Shown: positions 7,882-16,622 of the stretch, in pieces | How the letters are laid out: each line of letters opens with the position of its first letter | Position numbering within the stretch: position 1 is the first letter of the stretch | Source: an uncultured Anaerolineae bacterium | Lineage (GTDB): Bacteria > Chloroflexota > Anaerolineae > J036 > Brachytrichaceae | Length of the DNA stretch: 43,005 bases | Direction: 5' to 3' | Assembly (NCBI GenBank): GCA_938034415.1 | Contig: CALHLE010000017.1 | Coordinates: forward strand, 1 to 43,005 | Program-made: the position numbers and the translations under genes | Notes under the pieces: model-generated | Told to the model about the DNA's origin: nothing | Database searches by the model: none | Seen by the model: the letters and a program-made list of their open reading frames with translations, nothing else

Positions 7882-8760
7882 CTAAACGACGGCCGCCCGC
7901 GCGATGGCAAATGCCAATAGGCCAACTGCCAGCCAGCCGTAGTTGTGGCGCGGCGAGCCCAGGATCAACGATGGTGCCCAGAGGGTTGCCAAGACAAACG
8001 CGCCGATGGGCTGGCGCGTGAGCGCGGCTATCAGCACAGCCAACGCATAGCCTGCGTTGCGCGTGCGCGGCGATCCCTTGCGAATGCCGGCGAATGCCAC
8101 AGCGACGGCGACGCTGACCGGCCACACGTCCGGCGCAACCGGCGCAAAGGTCGCAGCGCCCAGCAGCATCGGAAGCCCGACCACGGTTGCGCCTTCCAGG
8201 ATGGCGCTTGGAGCGCCGTCTCCGCGACAGGCAACGACGGCGACCTGGGCGAGGCAGATCGCGCCGATGGCCAACAGCGTCGCCGCCGGCCCCAGCGCCG
8301 CCGCCAGCACGATCATGATGGCCAGCCCGGTCGCCCCGAGGAGCAAGATTGCGCCGTAGCGCGGCAACAGTTCGCGTTCCAGCCAATTCACAAGCTGGCC
8401 GATGCGGAGCGATGCATATGCCGCGTCGGAATCCGGCCGGGTGTAGGGAAGCGCCTTGAGCGGCGCGCCTTGCGTCCAGCGTTGCCAGAGCGACAGGGGA
8501 GCAGACCAGTTCACGCCGGCGATCGTCCCCCACACGCTCACCCAGGCCAGGCTCAGCAACACGGCCATCGCCAGCGTCAACATCCAGCCGGGGCGCGCGA
8601 AGGCGACGCCGGAGGATATTGCGCCGCCGATCACGGCGACCGGCGCTAGCCATGTCGCTCCGGGCAGATGGGCCAACAGGGCGGACGCGGTGGAAGCGCG
8701 CGCTCCGTCTGGCGCATGAGCGGCGCACGCAGCCTGTTCCTGCCCGGAAGCGAAGCTCAT
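7882..8760 (-). CDS. Polytopic membrane protein, unknown function
   Basis: The 292-residue protein has roughly seven to eight hydrophobic segments (for example TWLAPVAVIGGAISSGVAF, MLTLAMAVLLSLAWVSVW, YGAILLLGATGLAIMIVLAAAL and WLAVGLLAFAIARAAVV). A soluble loop of about 45 residues, TQGAPLKALPYTRPDSDAAYASLRIGQLVNWLE, lies between the second and third. Superficially it resembles UbiA-like prenyltransferases in layout, but no NDxxD-type motif is present, so I do not assign that function. Its ATG overlaps the stop of the preceding S41 protease gene by four bases (ATGA), so it is probably translationally coupled to it. A role with the protease in the membrane is an inference from that coupling only. 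Confidence 0.65.
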   Translation of the reverse strand: MSFASGQEQAACAAHAPDGARASTASALLAHLPGATWLAPVAVIGGAISSGVAFARPGWMLTLAMAVLLSLAWVSVWGTIAGVNWSAPLSLWQRWTQGAPLKALPYTRPDSDAAYASLRIGQLVNWLERELLPRYGAILLLGATGLAIMIVLAAALGPAATLLAIGAICLAQVAVVACRGDGAPSAILEGATVVGLPMLLGAATFAPVAPDVWPVSVAVAVAFAGIRKGSPRTRNAGYALAVLIAALTRQPIGAFVLATLWAPSLILGSPRHNYGWLAVGLLAFAIARAAVV

Positions 8761-10082
8761 GGCAGCGGTGTGGGGGCGACGGTTGGGATGGGCGTCGGCG
8801 CCGGCGTCTTCCCCGTGGTGAGGAACTCGATAGCCGCCTCGAGTTGCGGGTCTTTGCCGTCGCGCACGTCCTCCGGCGGGTTGCTCACAACGTAGTCGGG
8901 GGTGATGCCTACGCCGTGGATGGCGCGGTCGTTCGGCGTGTACCAGCGCTCAATGGTAATGCGCAACTGGCCGCCGTTGGAGAGCGTCTGCGGCGATTGC
9001 ACCGACCCTTTGCCAAAGGTCTTTTCGCCGATCAGCGTGGCGCGCCCCCTGTCCTGCAGAGCGCCGGCGACGATCTCCGCCGCGCTGGCCGAGCCGCCGT
9101 TGACCAGCACCACCATCGGAATATCCTGCGCGATGCCGCGATCGGTCGTTGACGTGACCTTCTTGTTGCCGCGATAGTCGCGCTCGATGACGAACGTCCC
9201 CCGCTTCAGGAAGATGTCACCGACTTCCTTGGCTTGGCTGAGCAGCCCGCCGGGGTTGTCGCGCAGGTCGAGAATCAGCGCCTTGGGCTGTTTATCCAGG
9301 ATCTCCTTCAAGTGCTTCTCCAGTTGCTTGCTGGCCGGCTGGCTGAAGTCGAACAAGCTGATGTAGCCGATCGAGCCATCGCCGACCATTCGGCTGGAGA
9401 CGAGCGGGATCTCGATGCGCTCGCGCACCAGCGTTACCTGGAAGGGCCGCGAGCGGCCGGCGCGGCGCAGGGTGAGCGTCACCTCCGTGCCGCGCGGCCC
9501 GCGCACCATCGCTGCGACTTCGGTCGAGTTGAGGCCCTGCGTGCTGACGCCGTCCACCGCCTCGATGATGTCGCCGGGCAAGACGCCGCCGCGCTCGGCC
9601 GGCATCCCTGGAAAGGTGCGCACGATCTGAATGCTGCCCGACGGCGTTTGTTTCAGCGTGGCGCCGATGCCCTCGAACGCGCCGGTGATGTCTTCGTTCA
9701 ACATCTTGGCGAAGCGCGGCTCGACATACTGCGTGAATTCATCGCCCAGCGCGTTGACCAGGCCTTTGATCGCGCCGTCGGTGAGCTGCGCGCTCGACGG
9801 CATCTCGCCATACCACTGCGCGCGCAGGCGGCCGATCACGTCCTTGATCAACGCAAAGTCCAACTCCGCTTGTCCGGCTGCGGCGTCGCTCGCGCCGGCG
9901 CTCGCGGCGATGTTGGTCGGCGGAAAGGGCGAAGCGCCCGTGAACAGCAGGCCGCCGGGGCGCGACAAGACGACGCCGGCGGTCATGCCGAGGATGAAAA
10001 TCAGCGCGCCGATGAACATGCCGAGCAAGCCCAGCGCGATGTTTTTGACCGGGCTGCTGCCGGTCGAGTTCAATCGTTCCAT
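8757..10082 (-). CDS. S41 family C-terminal processing peptidase (CtpA-like), membrane anchored
   Basis: Of 441 residues, an N-terminal membrane anchor lies at about 14-40 (NIALGLLGMFIGALIFILGMTAGVVL). A PDZ domain follows at about 130-215 (FEGIGATL, GGVLPGDIIEAVDG). The S41 catalytic core holds the predicted nucleophile Ser333 in NGGSASAAEIVAGALQD and the general base Lys358 in GEKTFGKGSVQ. The enzyme should cleave C-termini of extracytoplasmic proteins. The C-terminus is Thr/Pro-rich (PAPTPIPTVAPTP). ATG 10082 was chosen because AAGGTGG sits just ahead and the anchor then starts near the N-terminus. The frame is open for 63 more codons upstream over arginine-rich sequence that overlaps the end of the next protease. 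A second S41 gene ends 65 bases upstream, and a membrane protein gene overlaps the stop. Confidence 0.93.
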   Translation of the reverse strand: MERLNSTGSSPVKNIALGLLGMFIGALIFILGMTAGVVLSRPGGLLFTGASPFPPTNIAASAGASDAAAGQAELDFALIKDVIGRLRAQWYGEMPSSAQLTDGAIKGLVNALGDEFTQYVEPRFAKMLNEDITGAFEGIGATLKQTPSGSIQIVRTFPGMPAERGGVLPGDIIEAVDGVSTQGLNSTEVAAMVRGPRGTEVTLTLRRAGRSRPFQVTLVRERIEIPLVSSRMVGDGSIGYISLFDFSQPASKQLEKHLKEILDKQPKALILDLRDNPGGLLSQAKEVGDIFLKRGTFVIERDYRGNKKVTSTTDRGIAQDIPMVVLVNGGSASAAEIVAGALQDRGRATLIGEKTFGKGSVQSPQTLSNGGQLRITIERWYTPNDRAIHGVGITPDYVVSNPPEDVRDGKDPQLEAAIEFLTTGKTPAPTPIPTVAPTPLP

Positions 10083-10147
10083 GATCCACCTTACCTGACC
10101 TGTGATGCGTTTGTAATTGGGAGCGTCCGCTTCTACGAACCGCCGCC

Positions 10148-11365
10148 TCATCGCGCGGCGTCGCCCAATGCGCGGAGGGCGCGTTCGAGCTGCGCATCCG
10201 CGTCGCCGGTCACTTCGATGTCCGGCGTCAAGCCAACCCCATCCAGCTCGCGCCGCTCCGGCGTGAGCCACTTCGCCGACGTGACGCGCACCGCCGAGCC
10301 ATCCGACAGCTCGAAGATCAACTGCACCGATCCTTTGCCGAAGGTCTTTTCGCCTATCAGCAAGCCGCGTCGGTGGTCTTGGATCGCGCCGGCGACGATC
10401 TCCGCTGCGCTGGCCGTGTTGCCATTTACCAAGACGGCGACGGGGTGGCCATCCGCCGGCTTGGCGCGTCCCTTTCGCACGCGATGGACGATTTCAAGGT
10501 GATCGCGCCGCTGCTCGATGGCGACGACGCCGTCGCCCAGAAATTCGCTCGCCACCTCAACTGCAGCGGCCAACGAACCTCCACCATTGTCGCGCAGGTC
10601 AATGAGATAGGCCTGAGAGTCTGCGGCGGACAGCGCGGCGAGCGCGCGCTTCACCTCTTCGCCCGTGCGTTCGGTGAAGTTGCGGATGCGCACGTAACCG
10701 ATCGTCATCGGCGCGCTGCCCGTGGTCGTGGTGATCGCGCGCCATTCGACCGACTTCACCTCGATCATCTGGCGGATGATGGTGAACGTCAATCGCTCGC
10801 GTTGTGGGCCGCGCAGCACCTCGATCGTCACCGGCGCGCCGACCGCGCCGCGGATGCGCGCGACATCTTCGAGGTCGGCCGGCGAAGGCAGCGGCACGCC
10901 GTCTATGCCGACCAGGATGTCGCCCTCGCGCACGCCGGCCTTGGCCGCCGGCCCATCGGGCATGGGCGAGAGCACAATCTCCCCCCGTTCGTTGCGCGCG
11001 AAGCCGACGCCGATGCCGCCGAAGCTGCCGCGCATGTGATCGCGCTCCAGCGCGCGCGCCTGGGGTTCGACGAACGTCGTGTAGCGGTCGTTCAACGTCA
11101 TCAGCGCGCCGCGCACGGCGCCGTACTCGCGCACCGTATCGCTGGGCACCACGCCGACGAAATGATCGCGCACGTATCCCCACGCCTCGTCGAGCAAGGC
11201 GTGCGGATTGCTGCCGTAGCGGTAGATGCGCTCGGTGCGCAGCTCAACCGGGGCGAGCAACATGCGACCCACGTATCCCGCGCCAACCATCATCGCGCTC
11301 CACACAAAGAAAGCGGCGATGACCAGTCCCTTCTCAATTCGACTCATTTGTCGCGATGTTGTCAT
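10148..11365 (-). CDS. Second S41 family C-terminal processing peptidase, membrane anchored
   Basis: The 405-residue paralogue of the downstream protease has a signal anchor (residues 12-38), a PDZ domain (about 112-195; GGIGVGFARN, AGVREGDILVGIDG) and the catalytic segment with Ser319 in NGNTASAAEIVAGAIQD and Lys344 in GEKTFGKGSVQ. Both catalytic residues are present, so it should be an active periplasmic or cell-envelope protease. An alternative start at Met7 (ATG 11347) is equally good. The two copies share the VAGA-QD and GEKTFGKGSVQ blocks but differ widely elsewhere, so the duplication is old. They are likely co-transcribed (65-base gap) and may divide substrates. Confidence 0.93.
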   Translation of the reverse strand: MTTSRQMSRIEKGLVIAAFFVWSAMMVGAGYVGRMLLAPVELRTERIYRYGSNPHALLDEAWGYVRDHFVGVVPSDTVREYGAVRGALMTLNDRYTTFVEPQARALERDHMRGSFGGIGVGFARNERGEIVLSPMPDGPAAKAGVREGDILVGIDGVPLPSPADLEDVARIRGAVGAPVTIEVLRGPQRERLTFTIIRQMIEVKSVEWRAITTTTGSAPMTIGYVRIRNFTERTGEEVKRALAALSAADSQAYLIDLRDNGGGSLAAAVEVASEFLGDGVVAIEQRRDHLEIVHRVRKGRAKPADGHPVAVLVNGNTASAAEIVAGAIQDHRRGLLIGEKTFGKGSVQLIFELSDGSAVRVTSAKWLTPERRELDGVGLTPDIEVTGDADAQLERALRALGDAAR

Positions 11366-11404
11366 AGTCCCAGGCTGCCTGCGCAGCGCTCTCCCTGAAC
11401 ACGA

Positions 11405-11410
11405 GATAAT
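11405..11410 (+). promoter_or_regulatory. Candidate -10 box (GATAAT) for the 132-residue hypothetical gene
   Basis: GATAAT ends 7 bases before ATG 11418, the classical -10 to +1 distance, so the mRNA would begin at or next to the start codon. The box overlaps an alternative in-frame ATG at 11409, which argues for the start at 11418. Confidence 0.5.
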
Positions 11411-11417
11411 GCCCCCT

Positions 11418-11816
11418 ATGGCCGAGGATATCCAGTTTTACGACAACCCGAACGGTCAGCCGTTCGATAAGCTCCCGAAACGCCCGCCGAGCGACGCGCG
11501 CATCACCGACTATCGCGTGATGCCCTGGCCGGATGGCACGCGCGTGACGGTAGAGATGGGCCTGACGCCGTTCAAGGAATTCCCCTCCATTGATGTGAGC
11601 ATCCTGACCGAGGATGGCGAGGTGTTGCGCTATACCTCGTTGGTGGGCGCGATGGAGCGCCGGCCGGCGCCGACGATGTGGCTGCCGCGCGGCATCCCCA
11701 AGGGCACGCCGCTGGTCGCGTTGATCGAGGTGCTGGGCGACGAAGGGCCGCTCCAGACGGTGCGCGTGGCGTTCAACGTCGCCGGGCCGATCATCAAGCA
11801 AGCGGTGGAGCCATAG
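11418..11816 (+). CDS. Conserved-looking hypothetical protein, 132 residues
   Basis: I do not recognise the family. The protein is soluble, with no signal peptide or membrane segment, and looks like a small beta-rich domain. Its order is a Pro-rich N-terminus (FYDNPNGQPFDKLPKRPPSD), strands such as DYRVMPWPDGTRVTVEMGLTPF and SIDVSILTEDGEVLRYTSLVGA, and a C-terminal LVALIEVLGDEGPLQTVRVAFNV. This resembles an immunoglobulin-like or C2-type sandwich. Codon use matches its neighbours. It is monocistronic, divergent from the S41 gene, with a -10 box 7 bases before the ATG. A start three codons earlier (11409) is possible but would overlap that box. Confidence 0.65.
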   Translation: MAEDIQFYDNPNGQPFDKLPKRPPSDARITDYRVMPWPDGTRVTVEMGLTPFKEFPSIDVSILTEDGEVLRYTSLVGAMERRPAPTMWLPRGIPKGTPLVALIEVLGDEGPLQTVRVAFNVAGPIIKQAVEP

Positions 11817-11905
11817 CGCCGAACCGATTACCCCGCCGTCCCGAATTGCGCGCGGCTGCTGCCGCGCCGTTGCGCTAATACCAAGCCGGTCGCCGCGCCG
11901 ATGGG

Positions 11906-12940
11906 CTACCGGTACTCCAGCGCGCCCGGCGCTGCGCTCAGCCGCTCGACCGGCACACCCAGGGCGACCAGGATCACGCGCGCCACAGACGCGCCGAACA
12001 ACTGCGCGAACGGCGTCTGCCGGCGATACTCGATCACGCGCGGCTCGCCGGTGATGCCCCCCCGCGACGCCGCCTCTTTGACCGCATCATCGAAGTAACC
12101 GAGCTGATCCACCAACTTGAGCGCATACGCCTGCCGGCCGGTGTAGATGCGCCCGTCGGCTAGTTGCTTCACCTGCTCGACCGTCATGCGCCGGTTGTCG
12201 GCGATGATCTTGACGAAGCTCTCGTAAGTCTCATCAATGACGGCCTGCCACAACTGGCGGGCCTCTTCGGTGAAGGGCGAGGTGGGGTTGCCGAAGTCCT
12301 TGAACTTGCCGGACTTGATGACCGTGCTCTTCAGGCCCAGCTTCTCATACAGCCCTTCGATGTTGGTGAACTCGCTGATGACGCCGATGCTGCCGGTGAG
12401 CGTATCGGGGTGCGCAACGATGTGGTCGGCGGCCATGCTGACGTAGTAGCCGCCCGACGCCGCCAGCGCGCCCATATACACCACCACCGGCTTGTTGGCC
12501 TGCTTCAGGGCATGGTAAATCTCGTCGCTGCCGATCACGCTGCCGCCCGGCGAGTCCACGCGCAGCAGGATCACCTTGACCTGTGGGTCGCTCGCCGCCG
12601 CTCGGATCAACTGGACGATGCTGCCCGAAGCCGCGACGGCCACAGGGCCGGTCAGGTCGAATTCCGGCGCCTCGCCGCTGACAATTGGGCCGTTGACGCT
12701 GATGACGGCCACCGCCGGGCCGGTGAGCGGGCCGGAGATGTGACGCGGCGCGATCGCCGTCGCGCTCGTCGCCATTGCGGGGTCGCCCAGCGAGCCGAGC
12801 GATGCGCCGAAGCCAACCAGCGTGGTCAACATTAAGCACGCGCACATGAAGATCGGCAGCGAAAATCCAACAAGCACGCCGATGAGCGTCCATGTCGCCG
12901 TGCGGTTGCTGGCAACGGCAACGGTCTTTTGTTCGGTCAT
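11906..12940 (-). CDS. sppA: Signal peptide peptidase SppA (S49 family)
   Basis: The 344-residue membrane protease degrades cleaved signal peptides in the cytoplasmic membrane. It has one N-terminal hydrophobic segment (about 16-48) and then the S49 core. The core shows LLRVDSPGGSVIGSDEIYHAL, the nucleophile region GALAASGGYYVSMAAD with Ser162, GSIGVI, and the lysine region VIKSGKFKDFGNP, where Lys214 is the probable general base as in the short B. subtilis-type enzyme. The length matches that short single-domain class. AGGAGG lies four bases before the ATG, an unusually short spacing. The gene sits alone between the convergent hypothetical gene and the M14 peptidase gene upstream, which ends 131 bases away. 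Confidence 0.93.
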   Translation of the reverse strand: MTEQKTVAVASNRTATWTLIGVLVGFSLPIFMCACLMLTTLVGFGASLGSLGDPAMATSATAIAPRHISGPLTGPAVAVISVNGPIVSGEAPEFDLTGPVAVAASGSIVQLIRAAASDPQVKVILLRVDSPGGSVIGSDEIYHALKQANKPVVVYMGALAASGGYYVSMAADHIVAHPDTLTGSIGVISEFTNIEGLYEKLGLKSTVIKSGKFKDFGNPTSPFTEEARQLWQAVIDETYESFVKIIADNRRMTVEQVKQLADGRIYTGRQAYALKLVDQLGYFDDAVKEAASRGGITGEPRVIEYRRQTPFAQLFGASVARVILVALGVPVERLSAAPGALEYR

Positions 12941-13071
12941 TTTGCCTCCTTAGGCGTCTTTCCGCCGCGTTTGAATCGTCTCACGCGCCAGCCGACGACT
13001 AGGTTCAGTGTATCGGCCTTGCATGAGAGACGGGTTAAGTTTATCTTGGCGAAGCGACTGCGCGATTGCGC

Positions 13072-14886
13072 TCATCGGTAGATCAGCGGCAGATACAAGA
13101 CCCTGTCGCCGGCGACCGTTAGCCACTGCGCCGTGACCGGCCCCCAGTTCCCCTCGGCGTCGCGCCCGCGCACGAACACCAGATGCCGGCCCACGCTCAG
13201 CCCCGTCGTGTCGAGCGAGCCGACCACTGCTTCGGTCGCGCTGTCGAAGGCGCCGTCTTGCGCGGCCAGCGCGATCGGCGCGCCGCCCAACCAGGGCGGC
13301 GTGGCTAAATACGCCTCCGCGGCAGCGATGGGTTGCGCCGACGGACGGCCGACGCTCTGCGCATGATTGCCCAGCGCGTCATCGTCAATCACCGCCGTCA
13401 GCGTGACCGTTTGCCCTTGCGTCACAAGGTTGCTACTCAACGTCACCGAGAGCGTCGTCGGGCCGAGCGAGAGCGCGTAGGGCTGTCGCGCGACCTTAGC
13501 GGCGTAAAGCAGCGCCGCGCGATTGAGCGGCCAGAAAACGTCATCCTGACACGCATAGTCGGGGGTGAAGCCGCCGCAGCTGCCGGCGAACGGCCCGATT
13601 TCAAAGGTGAAGCTGGGCACGCCCAACACGCCGTATGCCCAGTCGTCGGTCGTGCCGCTGGCCGAGTAGAGCAGCTCGGACGCCTGGCCGGTCGCGTAGC
13701 CGTTGAAGTAGCTCATCCTAAAGGCAAAGGCGCGCAGGCCGGCGTCGTTCGGCGCGCGCTGCGCGGGCGGGCAGGCGCCGAAGCATGAGGTCCATGCCCA
13801 GGGCAGCAAAACCAGGTCGCCGAAGGTGTGCAAGGTGACCATTGCGCCCGTAGCCGTCATCGGCGCGGCGTCGCTCAGCGCCGGGCCGCGTTGGTCGGCA
13901 AACAGGCCGCGCATCAGCGCTTCGAGCGCGTGCTGCTCCGGCTCCGACGCCGCGCTCGGGCCGAGGTAGGCCTGATCGCATGGGTGGGCGCCGACGCCGG
14001 AGACGCCCCACTGGAACGAGGCGTTGCGGTTGAGGTCCACGCCGGGCTGCCAAGAGCCGTAGCTCGGATGGCCGGGCGGGAAGCCACACGCGCCCTGTGC
14101 GTCGTTCAGGTTCTTGCGTTGCAGATAGGGCGCGCTGCCGCCCTGTTCGACGAGGCGCCGGCCGTCGGGGTTGGCGACCGGGATCACCCACATCTCGTGC
14201 CCGTCGAGCAGCCAAGTCACGTCGGGGTCGTGGCCGTATCCGTTCACCAGGAAGTCCATCCATCGCCAGGCGATCTCGCCGGCGCTCAACTCGCGGGCGT
14301 GGACAGCGGCGATCAGCAGAAAGCGCGGCTTATCGGTGTTCGGGTCGAGCTGACAATCGCCCGCGCGGCGCCGGGTGATGCAGATCGCCTTCAGGTCGTG
14401 GCCGTCGGGCCGGCCGGCCACCTTGCGCCATGAGTCGCCGTAGTCCACTACCTGCGCCAGGTCGGGCCGCGCGGCGGCAATGGCGTCCATGTGCGCTTCA
14501 TACTCGGCCATGGTGCGATAGCCGCCGAAGTAGCCGTGAGCCGTGAGTGGCCCCAGGCGGGGAGCAAGCCGCGCGTGGATCGTAACGTCGAAGCCCCTGG
14601 CGCGTAAATCGGCCAGCGTCGCCGAGTCGCCCAGCACAAACCGCGCGTCCCCGTCGCGCGCTTCGAGCAAGTCGTAGCCGCTGCCGAGCAAGGCGAGGTC
14701 GTCGAGCGAGCGCGCGATGACGCGCAAGATAAAAAGTTCGGGCGTTGCTCGGCCGGATGCGCCCGCGCGGTCGCCGTCATCTGCGCTGGTGACAGCCGCT
14801 GTGGCAGACAGGCAACCGGCCACGACGAGCGCGAGCGCGAACACCAGCCGCTGCCATGTGTGGGTATGCGCAGGTGGTACGACCAT
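13072..14886 (-). CDS. Secreted M14 family zinc carboxypeptidase, probable lipoprotein
   Basis: The 604-residue protein has a signal peptide (WQRLVFALALVVAGC) that ends in a lipobox-like VAGC with Cys25, so it may be lipid-anchored outside the membrane. The M14 domain (about 115-470) has the zinc motif HAREL (His196, Glu199), the substrate-binding VDLNRN (283-288), third zinc ligand His353 in TLHTFG, and catalytic Glu429 in FTFEIG. It should trim C-terminal residues of peptides outside the cell. An Ig-like or beta-sandwich C-terminal region follows (about 480-604; ends RVLYLPLIYR). The gene begins 21 bases after the glnS stop, so it may be read from the glnS promoter, an odd pairing. Confidence 0.88.
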   Translation of the reverse strand: MVVPPAHTHTWQRLVFALALVVAGCLSATAAVTSADDGDRAGASGRATPELFILRVIARSLDDLALLGSGYDLLEARDGDARFVLGDSATLADLRARGFDVTIHARLAPRLGPLTAHGYFGGYRTMAEYEAHMDAIAAARPDLAQVVDYGDSWRKVAGRPDGHDLKAICITRRRAGDCQLDPNTDKPRFLLIAAVHARELSAGEIAWRWMDFLVNGYGHDPDVTWLLDGHEMWVIPVANPDGRRLVEQGGSAPYLQRKNLNDAQGACGFPPGHPSYGSWQPGVDLNRNASFQWGVSGVGAHPCDQAYLGPSAASEPEQHALEALMRGLFADQRGPALSDAAPMTATGAMVTLHTFGDLVLLPWAWTSCFGACPPAQRAPNDAGLRAFAFRMSYFNGYATGQASELLYSASGTTDDWAYGVLGVPSFTFEIGPFAGSCGGFTPDYACQDDVFWPLNRAALLYAAKVARQPYALSLGPTTLSVTLSSNLVTQGQTVTLTAVIDDDALGNHAQSVGRPSAQPIAAAEAYLATPPWLGGAPIALAAQDGAFDSATEAVVGSLDTTGLSVGRHLVFVRGRDAEGNWGPVTAQWLTVAGDRVLYLPLIYR

Positions 14887-14907
14887 CGCTCGTCGCGCAG
14901 CGTAGCC

Positions 14908-16590
14908 TCACCCTTGCCCTGCAGCCTTCGCCCAGGCGTCCTTCAAGCCGACTGCGCGGTTGAAGACCAGCCGCTCCGGCGTCGAGTCGGGGTCAACGAC
15001 GAAGTAGCCGAGCCGCTCGAACTGGTAGTGCTTGCCGACGGGCGAGCCGGCCACGCTCGGCTCGGCGAAGCCCTGCACAACTTCCAGCGACTTCGGATTG
15101 AGGTAGGACAGGAAACTTTCGCCTTCTTCCACGTCATCGGGGTCTGGGCGGGTGAACAGATGGTCGTATAGCCGCGCTTCGATGGGCAAGGCATGGGCCG
15201 CGCTCACCCAGTGGATGGTCGCCTTCACCTTGCGCCCGTCGGGCGCGCTGCCGCCGCGCGTCGCCGGGTCGTAGGTGCAGCGCAACTCCACCACGTTGCC
15301 GGCGGCGTCTTTCACGACGCCCTCGCACTTGATGAAGTAGCCATAGCGCAGGCGCACCTCGCGGCCGGGCGCGAGCCGGTAGAACTTCGGCGGTGGGTTC
15401 TCCATGAAGTCATCCTGCTCGATGTAGAGCACGCGGCTAAAAGGCACGTGCCGCTCGCCGGCGGAAGGATCCTCGGGGTTATTGATGGCCGTCAGCATCT
15501 CGGTCTGCTCGGCGGGGTAGTTCTCGATCACCACGCGCAGCGGGCGCAGCACGGCCATCACGCGGTGCGCCGTCTTGTTTAGCTCGTTGCGCAGGCTGTG
15601 CTCGAGCATGGCGATGTCCACGACGCTGTTGGCTTTGGCGACGCCGATGCGGGCGCAGAAGTCGCGGATGGCTGAGGGCGTATAGCCGCGCCGGCGCAGG
15701 CCGCGCAGCGTGGGCATGCGCGGGTCGTCCCAGCCGCGCACGTGGCCCTCCTTCACCAACTGCAGCAGCTTGCGCTTGCTCAGCACGGTGTAGCTCAGGT
15801 TCAGCCGGGCAAACTCGATCTGTCGCGGCGCGAAAATCTCCAGCTCGCGCAGAAACCACTCGTAGAGCGGGCGATGATCCTCATACTCCAGCGAACACAG
15901 CGAGTGAGTGACGCCTTCGATGCTGTCGCTTTGGCCGTGGGCAAAGTCGTACATCGGATAGATGCACCATCGGTTCCCGGTGCGATGGTGGCTGGCACGG
16001 ATGATGCGATACAGCACCGGGTCGCGCATGTTGAGGTTGCCGGAGGCCATGTCAATCTTAGCGCGCAACGTGCGGCTGCCTTCGGGGAACTCGCCGGCGC
16101 GCATGCGGGCGAACAGGTCGAGGTTCTCCTCCACGCTCCGGTTGCGCCAGGGGCTTTCCCGGCCTGGCTGGGTCAGCGTGCCGCGGTACTCGCGGATCTC
16201 GTCCGGCGAAAGGTCACAGACATATGCCTTGCCCTTCTTGATCAGCTTAACGGCATACTCGTAGAGTTGCTCAAAGTAGTCGCTGGCGAAGCACAAGCGA
16301 TCCCACTGGTAACCTAGCCAGCGCACATCCTCAATGATCGCATCCACATACTCCTGCTCTTCTTTGGTCGGGTTGGTGTCGTCGAAGCGCAGGTTGCACG
16401 TGCCGCCGAACTCACGGGCAATCTCGAAGTCCACGGCCATCGCTTTGGCGTGGCCGATGTGCAGATAACCGTTCGGCTCCGGCGGGAAGCGCGTGCGAAC
16501 GTAGGTGAAGCGGCCGGAGGCCAGGTCTTCGCGCACAGCGGTGCGGATGAAATCGGACGTTGCTTTGGCGGTGATCGGCTCGACGCTCAT
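14908..16590 (-). CDS. glnS: Glutamine--tRNA ligase
   Basis: This class I synthetase charges tRNA-Gln with glutamine directly. The 560 residues show the HIGH motif in [15 protein letters not shown] (44-47), [13 protein letters not shown], and the KMSKS equivalent VLSKR (269-273), followed by [18 protein letters not shown]. The C-terminal anticodon-binding beta-barrels end at [11 protein letters not shown]. The DTNP element and the paired beta-barrels separate GlnRS from bacterial GluRS. Many bacteria lack GlnRS and use GatCAB amidation, so its presence is informative about tRNA-Gln charging here. A TATACT -10 box lies 13 bases before the ATG, in a 32-base gap after the acyl-CoA synthetase gene. 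Confidence 0.95.
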   Translation of the reverse strand: MSVEPITAKATSDFIRTAVREDLASGRFTYVRTRFPPEPNGYLHIGHAKAMAVDFEIAREFGGTCNLRFDDTNPTKEEQEYVDAIIEDVRWLGYQWDRLCFASDYFEQLYEYAVKLIKKGKAYVCDLSPDEIREYRGTLTQPGRESPWRNRSVEENLDLFARMRAGEFPEGSRTLRAKIDMASGNLNMRDPVLYRIIRASHHRTGNRWCIYPMYDFAHGQSDSIEGVTHSLCSLEYEDHRPLYEWFLRELEIFAPRQIEFARLNLSYTVLSKRKLLQLVKEGHVRGWDDPRMPTLRGLRRRGYTPSAIRDFCARIGVAKANSVVDIAMLEHSLRNELNKTAHRVMAVLRPLRVVIENYPAEQTEMLTAINNPEDPSAGERHVPFSRVLYIEQDDFMENPPPKFYRLAPGREVRLRYGYFIKCEGVVKDAAGNVVELRCTYDPATRGGSAPDGRKVKATIHWVSAAHALPIEARLYDHLFTRPDPDDVEEGESFLSYLNPKSLEVVQGFAEPSVAGSPVGKHYQFERLGYFVVDPDSTPERLVFNRAVGLKDAWAKAAGQG

Positions 16591-16603
16591 AGCGCAAACG
16601 GAG

Positions 16604-16609
16604 AGTATA
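16604..16609 (-). promoter_or_regulatory. Candidate -10 box (TATACT) for glnS
   Basis: TATACT matches the consensus at 5 of 6 positions on the minus strand, 13 bases before ATG 16590, giving a leader of about 6 nt. It lies in the short gap between the acyl-CoA synthetase stop and glnS. Confidence 0.45.
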
Positions 16610-16622
16610 GCCCGAAGCGCCC

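Noticed and set aside
7882-8760. UbiA-type prenyltransferase
   Set aside because: Layout of helices is similar, but the Asp-rich motifs needed for prenyl diphosphate binding are missing.
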